Shown: piece by piece, positions 1 through 4,939 of the stretch
Layout of the letters: each line of letters starts with the position of its first letter
Numbering within the stretch: the stretch's first letter is position 1
From: Actinobacteria bacterium UBA3012
GTDB taxonomy: Bacteria > Actinomycetota > Actinomycetes > Nanopelagicales > Nanopelagicaceae
Assembly (NCBI GenBank): GCA_002346305.1
Contig: DDZI01000076.1
Location: 1 to 5,156 of the forward strand
Length of the DNA: 5,156 bases
Reading direction: 5' to 3'
Position numbers and translations under genes: made by a program
Notes under the pieces: model-generated
Told to the model about the DNA's origin: nothing
The model's database searches: none
What the model saw: only the letters and a program-made list of their open reading frames with translations

Positions 1-22
1 CAGGGTGGACAGGGTGGACAGG
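1..22. repeat. 9-base tandem repeat, about 2.4 copies, cut by window edge
   Basis: CAGGGTGGA occurs at 1-9 and 10-18, followed by a partial CAGG at 19-22. The period is a multiple of three, so in frame 1 it encodes repeating Gln-Gly-Gly. More copies may lie upstream of the window. Confidence 0.75.
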
Positions 23-84
23 ACGTTTTCTCGGTACAGCCAGGCGCTCAGGGCGCCTTACGAAGCGTGAGTGTACGCAGGTAA
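1..84 (+). CDS. C-terminal fragment of an unidentified protein with a QGG-rich tail (5' end outside window)
   Basis: Frame 1 is open from the window edge to a TAA at 82-84 and encodes 27 residues. It begins QGGQGGQ and ends in a basic LRSVSVRR. The Gln/Gly repeat comes from a 9-base tandem repeat in the DNA. The gene would converge on the Tad operon, leaving 68 bases between the two stops. In other actinobacteria a DEAH-box helicase sits convergently at this place, and other conserved genes lie close by, but these residues do not resemble a helicase motif I know, so I assign no family. The stretch is 63% G+C (38 of 60 bases in 1-60), much richer than the pilus genes. A coding reading is favoured by the fitting stop position and the low-complexity tail, but so short an open frame could occur by chance. 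Confidence 0.4.
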   Translation, partial: QGGQGGQDVFSVQPGAQGALRSVSVRR

Positions 85-111
85 ATGGGGCACTGTGGTA
101 ATTCTGTGGCT

Positions 112-136
112 ATTTGAGCACAAATCTGCCTCAAAT
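112..136. terminator. Hairpin between convergent genes, possible bidirectional terminator
   Basis: ATTTGAG at 112-118 and CTCAAAT at 130-136 form a perfect 7-bp inverted repeat with an 11-base loop. It sits in the 68-base gap between the plus-strand stop (82-84) and the Tad operon stop (153-155), where a shared terminator would be expected. The stem is AT-rich and no clear T-run follows on either strand, so it is not a classic intrinsic terminator. The call rests mainly on position. Confidence 0.35.
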
Positions 137-152
137 CCAGTTCAGCCCCGGT

Positions 153-422
153 TTACTCCTCTGGCCACCCCGCCCGGGCGCGGCCACCTTTTCCCCCGGT
201 CACCCAGATGCTCTGCCTATTTATATAGCACTCCGCCGCTCCTAATCGGATTGCGATCTCACAAGCGCTCTGACTGATCGCACCATTTTGCATAATCGCC
301 GAAAGCGCAATGACCTCTGCCTGATGCTCCTGCCCTCTGTAATCATCTACGCCATGCAAAAAACCAATCAACGCCAAAAAAATTGAACAAGTTAAACCAA
401 TTGGTAACAATAACCAGATCAC
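153..422 (-). CDS. Short TadE-like protein of the actinobacterial Tad locus (Rv3654c-like)
   Basis: This 89-residue protein has one N-terminal membrane segment (about residues 2-23), then a short extracytoplasmic part with EHQAEVIALSAI, two cysteines (C54, C65) and a GRARAG stretch near the end. These features fit the 'helicase/secretion neighborhood TadE-like' family, which has an alanine-rich RAQ.AAD-type helix, paired cysteines and an ARARAG-type tail. It is the last gene of the operon. It probably acts as a minor pseudopilin or assembly factor at the membrane. The start is GTG at 422-420, overlapping the tadE TGA as GTGA, so translation is likely coupled. An AAGGG lies 12 bases upstream, rather far for a ribosome binding site. 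Nine codons in frame upstream of the GTG read SPRQGISTT before a TAA at 452-450. They resemble the family's missing RGSAT-type motif, so the true N-terminus is uncertain. The 3' end is unusually GC-rich. Confidence 0.72.
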   Translation of the reverse strand: MIWLLLPIGLTCSIFLALIGFLHGVDDYRGQEHQAEVIALSAIMQNGAISQSACEIAIRLGAAECYINRQSIWVTGGKGGRARAGWPEE

Positions 423-724
423 TGTGGTCGAAATCCCTTGGCGCGGGCTTTAACTTCATTGTCATTTATCTCAACTGTGACCACTCCGTCATGGTCTGAA
501 ACAGAAAGTTTACCGTGAGGAAAATTGCCTCGCATAATTTGGTCGATTGTTTTTTGTGATTCACCACGTGTGATTGAGCGTGCAATAACTTGTGCAACTG
601 CTTCTCCACGTTGTTGAGCAGTTATTCCACTAAGAATCTCTAAACCAAAAAAGAAAAGTAAAATTAATGAAGGAAGTGTCACTGCAAACTCAGCGGTAAC
701 ACTTCCGTGTTCGTCATTAAGCAT
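419..724 (-). CDS. tadE: TadE-like pseudopilin of the Flp/Tad pilus
   Basis: The protein has 101 residues. Near the N-terminus it carries a type IVb prepilin-like site, G7 followed by SVTAEF, with Glu at +5 and Phe at +6 of the predicted mature protein. A hydrophobic segment follows (about residues 14-33). The rest is hydrophilic and probably lies outside the membrane. Known TadE/TadF proteins are pseudopilins, cut by the same peptidase as the Flp pilin and needed for fibre assembly, and this sequence fits that layout. The ATG (724-722) directly follows the TAA of the pilin gene with no gap, and I see no good Shine-Dalgarno sequence, so it is probably translated by coupling. The corresponding M. 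tuberculosis gene is Rv3655c. The last 30 bases also encode, in another frame, residues that look homologous to the next protein. Confidence 0.85.
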   Translation of the reverse strand: MLNDEHGSVTAEFAVTLPSLILLFFFGLEILSGITAQQRGEAVAQVIARSITRGESQKTIDQIMRGNFPHGKLSVSDHDGVVTVEINDNEVKARAKGFRPQ

Positions 725-928
725 TTAAATCAGGAAGCTTGAAAGTGCTCTACGCATTAAATCCCCAATTAAACGAGCCATAGATTCAGAGGAGAGCAAC
801 TTGTAAAACATTCCTGCAAACCCACAGGCAGCTACTGTAGTGACCGCATATTCAGCTGTAGCCATTCCAACTTCGCCAGACTTAAACAAGATTGCCAAAC
901 TTTTAATGCGATGCAAGCTTTTTATCAT
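725..928 (-). CDS. DUF4244 Flp-type prepilin, major pilin candidate
   Basis: This 67-residue protein is a basic leader (MIKSLHRIKS and onwards) followed by G21 and MATAEYAV. That matches the type IVb prepilin site G/XXXXEY, with Glu26 at +5 and Tyr27 at +6. Cleavage after G21 would leave a 46-residue mature subunit, the usual very small Flp size, with one hydrophobic helix and one cysteine (C35). The run GMATAEYAVTTVAACGFAG is typical of the actinobacterial DUF4244 family. The start ATG (928-926) is preceded by GGAAAGTGAG at 943-934, a plausible ribosome binding site. The internal Met22 is not a likely start, since using it would remove the leader. This is the only gene in the operon with a real gap before it (103 bases), which may let it be expressed at a different level from the machinery genes. 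Confidence 0.88.
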   Translation of the reverse strand: MIKSLHRIKSLAILFKSGEVGMATAEYAVTTVAACGFAGMFYKLLSSESMARLIGDLMRRALSSFLI

Positions 929-1031
929 TGGTGCTCACTTTCCATATTAGATTTTGGAATGCAGATACTTTCTCTTTAAAGGATTTGTTGCCACCCACAA
1001 GATTAAAATTGGGGAGTTCCCTAGGTTGTGG
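929..1031 (-). promoter_or_regulatory. Intergenic leader of the pilin gene with a hairpin
   Basis: This 103-base gap is the only sizeable break within the Tad operon. On the minus strand it begins, right after the tadC stop, with CCACAA (1031-1026), which pairs perfectly with TTGTGG (1000-995). Between them is a smaller GGG/CCC pairing with an AACT loop (1021-1019 with 1014-1012), followed by AATTTTAAT. The structure could slow or end transcription, stabilise the pilin message, or be a processing point. A ribosome binding site, GGAAAGTGAG, lies just before the ATG. AT-rich -10-like words occur (TTTAAA, TAATAT) but none has a convincing -35 at normal spacing, so I do not call a promoter. Confidence 0.45.
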
Positions 1032-1637
1032 TTAAAAGAATTTAAGAGTAGAAAAGAAAGTGATTACTATTGGTACTATCGCTCCAAAAATAAATGCTGG
1101 CAAAAAACAAATACCTATCGGCAATGAAAGTTTTACTCCAAGTTTGCTCACTTGCATCCGCGCTTTCCGATGTCGGTGCTCAGCTAAAGAAACGGCACTT
1201 ACTCTCAGTAAATTTGCGAGTGGTCTTCCTCGTTCTTGAGCGCGGACTAATCCTCCAACCCAATCGCAGGTCACCGGATCTTCCTTCCATTCCTGCCATG
1301 CCATAGATGGTGATGCCCCAACCTTCAATAAATCAATAGTTCTAACTGCTCGCCGTTGCAGATCAGAAGTGAGTAATGGAGTTACAACTTCGAGAGCTGT
1401 TAACAGATTTGCCCCTGCAGTTATAAGAGCGGCCAATATTTGGCCAAAAAATGGAAGTTCTGCCTCTATCGCGAGGTGAGAGCGCGCTTGCTCTTTGCTG
1501 GGTAACGATTGAATTACTCTCAAGGTAAACCAATATATTGCTGGTGAAATTAGCAAGATTTTTGGAAAAATGAGTACAAGAACAAAAGAAAACATTAAAG
1601 CGCTCTTGTTTAACCTATTGAATTTATTTAATCGCAT
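1032..1637 (-). CDS. tadC: TadC-like inner-membrane platform protein (type II secretion F domain)
   Basis: The 201-residue protein has a hydrophobic N-terminal region (about residues 12-42), a cytoplasmic helical domain (about 55-165), and a C-terminal hydrophobic stretch (about 170-197) long enough for one or two membrane passes. The central domain has the type II secretion F (T2SF/GspF) look, including AALITAGANLLTALE and RAQERGRPLANLL. TadC normally pairs with TadB to form the membrane platform that couples the TadA ATPase to pilus growth. The ATG (1637-1635) lies inside the end of tadB, a 14-base overlap, with a weak GGA about six bases upstream. The protein is shorter than the roughly 300 residues of proteobacterial TadC, as is common in actinobacteria. 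It corresponds in position to Rv3657c. Confidence 0.82.
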   Translation of the reverse strand: MRLNKFNRLNKSALMFSFVLVLIFPKILLISPAIYWFTLRVIQSLPSKEQARSHLAIEAELPFFGQILAALITAGANLLTALEVVTPLLTSDLQRRAVRTIDLLKVGASPSMAWQEWKEDPVTCDWVGGLVRAQERGRPLANLLRVSAVSLAEHRHRKARMQVSKLGVKLSLPIGICFLPAFIFGAIVPIVITFFSTLKFF

Positions 1638-2175
1638 TTATGATCCGTTTCGCCCAAAACCGACCTAAGATTTGTAAAGTAATTGAAAGCGCAAACGATC
1701 CTTGAGCAATTAAAGAGTGCCGCAAGGTATTTACGACATTCAATCCAGTCATTTGGGCCAAAGTAAGCAAAAGTAACGGCAAGACCGCTAGTAATAGAGT
1801 TGTGGCTTTCGCCGCACCTGATTCTATCCCAATCAAATTTTTTAGATCTCGTTTTGCAAATAATTCAGATTGATAAGATTTTAATAACGGAGCTAAAGCT
1901 ATTCCATAGTTTGTACTTAACTTAGTAATTCTAAATATCGCTCGTAAATCTAAATCGCTAATCTCTTTCTCTTGGATTTGAAGAAAATTCTCACCATCTC
2001 GAGCAACAGACCAAGCCTCTAAAACTGGAATTCCATTTTCAATCTCTTCGATTAAAATACCTAAAGATTCTAAGGTGCTGTTGGCATTAATTTGTTTAGG
2101 TCGCTTAAATAATGTTGGAAATGGGAATGAAAAAATAAAAATAATTAGAAAAATGATTAACAGAATATTTCTCAT
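1624..2175 (-). CDS. tadB: TadB-like inner-membrane platform protein (type II secretion F domain)
   Basis: The 183-residue protein begins with a strongly hydrophobic segment (residues 4-20) and a basic KRPK turn. A T2SF-type helical domain follows (about 35-118), with LIEEIENGIPVLEAWSVA and the repeat-like half RITKLSTNYGIALAPLL. It closes with hydrophobic stretches at about 125-148 and 155-172. Two T2SF proteins in a row after the ATPase are the hallmark of Tad loci, and this one sits in the TadB position. It would contact TadA in the cytoplasm and TadC in the membrane. The ATG overlaps the tadA stop as ATGA (2175-2172), which implies translational coupling. It is well short of the roughly 300 residues of classical TadB, so the first membrane pair appears to be reduced to one segment. 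Confidence 0.82.
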   Translation of the reverse strand: MRNILLIIFLIIFIFSFPFPTLFKRPKQINANSTLESLGILIEEIENGIPVLEAWSVARDGENFLQIQEKEISDLDLRAIFRITKLSTNYGIALAPLLKSYQSELFAKRDLKNLIGIESGAAKATTLLLAVLPLLLLTLAQMTGLNVVNTLRHSLIAQGSFALSITLQILGRFWAKRIINAIK

Positions 2176-3287
2176 AACATTTTCTCAAATTCTTCGAAAC
2201 CAATTTCTTTATTAATCCCAAAATCAGAATTAATCGTAATGGCAGGAATAATTTCTACTACCCCAGATATTTCTTTGACTAGATTTATAGATTCGATAGA
2301 CCTGCGATTATTCACTGAATGCAGATGAATCAATAGATCAAATGCGCTGCCAAGTTGGGCATTCATGGCTTCCCTAGAAACATCATGTAATAAACCAAGA
2401 GCCGCAATCCGCGATGGAACATCCCTCGCTGAGTTTGCATGAATGGTTCCGCAACCGCCGTCATGACCGGTGTTTAGTGCCAACAAAAAATCAATGATTT
2501 CTCGTCCGCGAACTTCCCCCATGACAATCCTTGTGGGGCGCATCCGAAGTGCCTGGCGAATCAAATCTTGCAAATTCCATTCTCCAGCTCCATCACTGTT
2601 AGCCAACTTACTTTGCATCTGAACCACATGAGGGTGATTAATCCGTAGCTCATGTGTGTCTTCTAAAATTAAAATGCGTTCAGTAACTTCAGTCATCTCG
2701 AGCATGGCTGAAAGAAGAGTTGTTTTACCAGCGCCAGTTCCACCAGATATTAAAAACGATCTTCTTGCTCTTATAATTTTAAACAAATATTTACTTACTT
2801 CAGGTTCCAACCAATTACTGCTAGAACCAGTTCGACTTTGATTTGATCTAATCGATATGTGTATACCCCCTTCAACAAGAGGAGATAAAATTGCATGTAA
2901 TCTCAATCCGCGTTCAAGTTCGGCATCAAAAAATGGATGGGCGTCATCAAAGAGTCTTCCGCGTTGTAAGGCTAAATAATTAATAAACTCCCGCAATATT
3001 TTTTCATTACCAACTTCCGAAGTGATTCTCAGTAATCCAAATCCTCTATCTACCCAAACAGATCCTGATCCATTCACAAATAGATCAGTTATTTTTCTAT
3101 CCGCAAGGATTTCCTGTAAAGGACCATAGCCATTTACCCAAGCATCAAAATTTCGGTGTTCTCTTTCTAATTGTGTTTCAGAAAGCCAAGGAGCGGAAAT
3201 TTTTATTTTCTCAACAATTTCTTTTGTGCCCGGACCTTCTATTCCAGCGAAATCGTTTTGTAATTTATGAAAAATCTCGCTACTCAT
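2172..3287 (-). CDS. tadA: TadA/CpaF-family pilus assembly ATPase
   Basis: This 371-residue protein belongs to the VirB11-like/GspE family of secretion ATPases and would form a hexamer at the inner membrane that drives Flp pilus assembly. The N-terminal domain contains NGYGPLQEILADRKITDLFVNG (about 52-73), a typical CpaF signature. Walker A is GGTGAGKTT at 182-190 with K188. The Asp box ILILEDTHEL is at 205-214, the Walker B region RIVMGEVRG at 253-261 with E258, and the His box GTIHANS at 280-286 with H283. All key elements are intact, so the enzyme should be active. The length fits the actinobacterial 'helicase/secretion neighborhood ATPase' group (Rv3659c-like) and is shorter than proteobacterial CpaF. 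The ATG overlaps the stop of the upstream tadZ-like gene as ATGA, and there is no clear Shine-Dalgarno sequence, which suggests coupling. Confidence 0.95.
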   Translation of the reverse strand: MSSEIFHKLQNDFAGIEGPGTKEIVEKIKISAPWLSETQLEREHRNFDAWVNGYGPLQEILADRKITDLFVNGSGSVWVDRGFGLLRITSEVGNEKILREFINYLALQRGRLFDDAHPFFDAELERGLRLHAILSPLVEGGIHISIRSNQSRTGSSSNWLEPEVSKYLFKIIRARRSFLISGGTGAGKTTLLSAMLEMTEVTERILILEDTHELRINHPHVVQMQSKLANSDGAGEWNLQDLIRQALRMRPTRIVMGEVRGREIIDFLLALNTGHDGGCGTIHANSARDVPSRIAALGLLHDVSREAMNAQLGSAFDLLIHLHSVNNRRSIESINLVKEISGVVEIIPAITINSDFGINKEIGFEEFEKML

Positions 3288-3964
3288 AAATTTAGATTCA
3301 TGAAGTTTTGCAAGAGTTTTAATAATTCATCTTTTGCTGAGGGGAGGACGCCATATGTCTCATAGTTTTTTACTGATGCTGATTCTGGCAAAGTCTGAAA
3401 GGAGTCAAAACCCATTTGATATGCAGACTCTTTTGCAGATAAATTTGAAGTCCGCGATGTTCGTAAAAAAAGATTACTGCTACTCATATCAAGTGAACTC
3501 TGCTTTAATCTCTCAAATGTTTTTACTGATTCAATTCCAGAAAAACCGATCAAATTTAACAAGGTTAATTTTGAAATTAGCGAATTAGTAAACTCAGAGA
3601 AGTGTCTTGGCAAGTCGATTATGATTAATTCAAATTCTTCACTTGCTCCGTCTAGCAAATGAGAAACACTTTTACTCGAATTTTCACTGGTCTCCGTGAA
3701 GGATAAATACGATATTCCTGATGCAAGTGATTCTGGATATGCGTTTTTGGGAATCTTTACTTCAAGATTTTCATAACTTTTCCAGTTTCTTTCTTGTTTT
3801 TGAAATTGAATGTTTCGACGACTAAACACATCTCCTTCGATCAAAATAGAGTTAACCCCCAAATTTTTAGCCGCCATCGCAAGATAGAAAGCTGTAGTGC
3901 TCGCCCCAGCACCTCCACAAATTGAGAATGTGCCCCAAATCCTTAGGGGGCGGAGTTGGGGCAC
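3284..3964 (-). CDS. tadZ: CpaE/TadZ-like (Ssd-like) MinD-family protein, no receiver domain
   Basis: The first gene of the Tad operon encodes 226 residues of a MinD/ParA-type fold. The deviant Walker A reads CGGAGASTT at 16-24. Both lysines of the MinD motif (KGGxGKT) are replaced, by C16 and A21; lack of the lysine is usual for the actinobacterial CpaE-like group. Walker B is ELIIIDLPR at 112-120 with D117. The segment after strand two reads IEGDVFSRR (42-50) instead of the usual DxDPxGGG, so the nucleotide site is divergent. TadZ/CpaE proteins localise the pilus machine, often to a pole; the mycobacterial homologue Rv3660c (ssd) affects septum placement. The start is GTG at 3964-3962. A TAA lies directly upstream (3967-3965), so no N-terminal receiver-like domain can be attached. 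The usual family length is well above 300 residues. Confidence 0.78.
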   Translation of the reverse strand: MPQLRPLRIWGTFSICGGAGASTTAFYLAMAAKNLGVNSILIEGDVFSRRNIQFQKQERNWKSYENLEVKIPKNAYPESLASGISYLSFTETSENSSKSVSHLLDGASEEFELIIIDLPRHFSEFTNSLISKLTLLNLIGFSGIESVKTFERLKQSSLDMSSSNLFLRTSRTSNLSAKESAYQMGFDSFQTLPESASVKNYETYGVLPSAKDELLKLLQNFMNLNL

Positions 3965-4068
3965 TTAGTCAGCGTCGCATAGATATTTAACACGCTTTTA
4001 ATCCCGAATTCAGAGTGCGCATAACTTATAAGTGGGGAAAACCGACTGTCATCACTACGCTTCACTCT
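3965..4068. promoter_or_regulatory. Divergent promoter region between the Tad operon and the HAD gene
   Basis: This short region must hold the promoters for both directions. For the minus strand, a -10-like TAAATA lies at 3989-3984, which would give a 5' leader of only about a dozen bases before the GTG. For the plus strand, TATAAG at 4027-4032 is a fair -10 match and lies inside a perfect 10-bp palindrome, ACTTATAAGT (4024-4033). No strong -35 is seen for either, and no Shine-Dalgarno sequence precedes either start. If TATAAG is the real -10, transcription would start near 4039, which excludes the GTG at 4015 as a start and favours the GTG at 4069. Confidence 0.4.
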
Positions 4069-4857
4069 GTGAGCACTAGCGCCGTCTTCTTTGATTTAGA
4101 CAAGACAATTATTGCCCGTTCTTCATTGCTTGCATTTACGAAACCTTTTAGTACCGCAGGATTAATTTCAAAAAAGCGAATGTTAAAAAATGTTGTTAAT
4201 CAATATCTCTTTGCGACAGTCGGTGCAAATCATGCTCAAATGGAAAGATTACGTGAATCACTAACTGCAATGGTGACTGGATGGTCCGTTGACCAAGTAA
4301 AACAAATCATTAACGAATCAATTCACTCCGCTATTGGTCCCATGATTTACGACGAAGCTGCGACGCTTATAGAAAAACATATTTCTGATGGTCGTGACAT
4401 TATTATTGTGTCGACTTCTGGTAAAGAAATTGTTGAACCCATAGGCAAATTGCTTGGTGCAACAACTGTAATTGCAACAGAGATGATTATTGAAGATGGA
4501 AAATACACAGGCGCAGTTGCCTTCTATGCATATGGTGAGAAAAAAGCAGAAGCAATAAAGAAACTTGCTGCTGAAAAGGGTTATGACTTATCACTTTCAT
4601 TTGCTTACTCAGATTCGGTAACAGATTTGCCGATGTTGAACTCTGTTGGATTTCCATGTGCAGTAAACCCTGACCGAGCACTTAGAGCTGAGGCTGAAAA
4701 ATTAGATTGGCCCATACTTTCATTTAGCCGATCAGTACCTTTGCGTGACCGACTTTCGGGAGTTCCACGAAAACCAGCACTTGCTACAGCGTTAAGCCTT
4801 GGAGCCTTCATCACACTTTTGTTAGTAAAAAAGCGCAAGGGCAACAAGGGCAATTAA
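4069..4857 (+). CDS. HAD-IB family hydrolase (SerB-like phosphatase fold) with C-terminal membrane anchor
   Basis: From the GTG at 4069 the protein has 262 residues. HAD motif I is FFDLDKT, with nucleophile D9 and acid/base D11 followed by T13. Motif II is IVSTSG with S115, lysines of motif III lie around 158-164, and motif IV is SDSVTDLPM with D182 and D186. The stretches KTIIARSS, DGKYTG and AVNPDRALR match the actinobacterial Rv3661-type family of HAD-IB hydrolases, related to phosphoserine phosphatase. A hydrophobic segment at about 237-253 followed by KKRKGNKGN suggests a C-terminal anchor with a cytoplasmic tail. The substrate is unknown. A longer form starting at GTG 4015 (280 residues) is possible, but its extra 18 residues look non-coding and overlap a likely -10. 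The divergent pairing with the tadZ-like gene recurs in actinobacteria, yet no direct role in pili is established. Confidence 0.88.
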   Translation: MSTSAVFFDLDKTIIARSSLLAFTKPFSTAGLISKKRMLKNVVNQYLFATVGANHAQMERLRESLTAMVTGWSVDQVKQIINESIHSAIGPMIYDEAATLIEKHISDGRDIIIVSTSGKEIVEPIGKLLGATTVIATEMIIEDGKYTGAVAFYAYGEKKAEAIKKLAAEKGYDLSLSFAYSDSVTDLPMLNSVGFPCAVNPDRALRAEAEKLDWPILSFSRSVPLRDRLSGVPRKPALATALSLGAFITLLLVKKRKGNKGN

Positions 4858-4879
4858 AGTGGCGGAGATCTCGCCTAAT

Positions 4880-4893
4880 ATTGGGTATTGGGT
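4880..4893. repeat. Tandem 7-base direct repeat upstream of acs
   Basis: ATTGGGT occurs twice in a row (4880-4886 and 4887-4893), 46 bases before the acs start. The following GTAAGTATTAC (4908-4918) is a small inverted repeat. The pair may be a regulator binding site or a -35-like duplication, but I recognise no known operator. In the rest of the 82-base gap between the HAD stop and acs I see no other strong signal. Confidence 0.4.
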
Positions 4894-4928
4894 TTCGTAA
4901 ATTCGTTGTAAGTATTACCCTCACTCTC

Positions 4929-4933
4929 GGAGG
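4929..4933 (+). promoter_or_regulatory. Ribosome binding site of acs
   Basis: GGAGG lies six bases before the ATG at 4940. It is the only strong Shine-Dalgarno sequence in the window and fixes the acs start. It also suggests that acs is translated efficiently and independently of the HAD gene. Confidence 0.85.
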
Positions 4934-4939
4934 TATCAG

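Noticed and set aside
1..22. Start of a CRISPR array
   Set aside because: The unit is 9 bases, tandem and without spacers, and it keeps a coding frame.
43..57. GGCGC/GCGCC hairpin with a 5-base loop near the left edge
   Set aside because: It lies inside the apparent coding end of the plus-strand gene and no T-run follows. GC-rich sequence gives such stems by chance.
71..277. Plus-strand open frame of 68 codons
   Set aside because: It runs antisense through the end of the last Tad gene and has no family resemblance; a shadow frame.
1094..1306. Plus-strand open frame antisense to tadC
   Set aside because: It lies wholly opposite a well-supported T2SF protein, shows no motifs, and has no independent support.
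3334..3588. Plus-strand open frame antisense to the tadZ-like gene
   Set aside because: It is opposite a recognisable MinD-like protein and its composition looks like reverse-complement sequence, not protein.
4605..4853. Minus-strand open frame opposite the HAD gene
   Set aside because: The plus strand here encodes HAD motif IV and the conserved NPDRALR region, so the opposite frame is a shadow.
4861..4875. GGCG/CGCC inverted repeat just after the HAD stop as a terminator
   Set aside because: The stem is only 4 bp around GAGATCT, and TAATATTGGG follows with no T-run, so it does not look like an intrinsic terminator.
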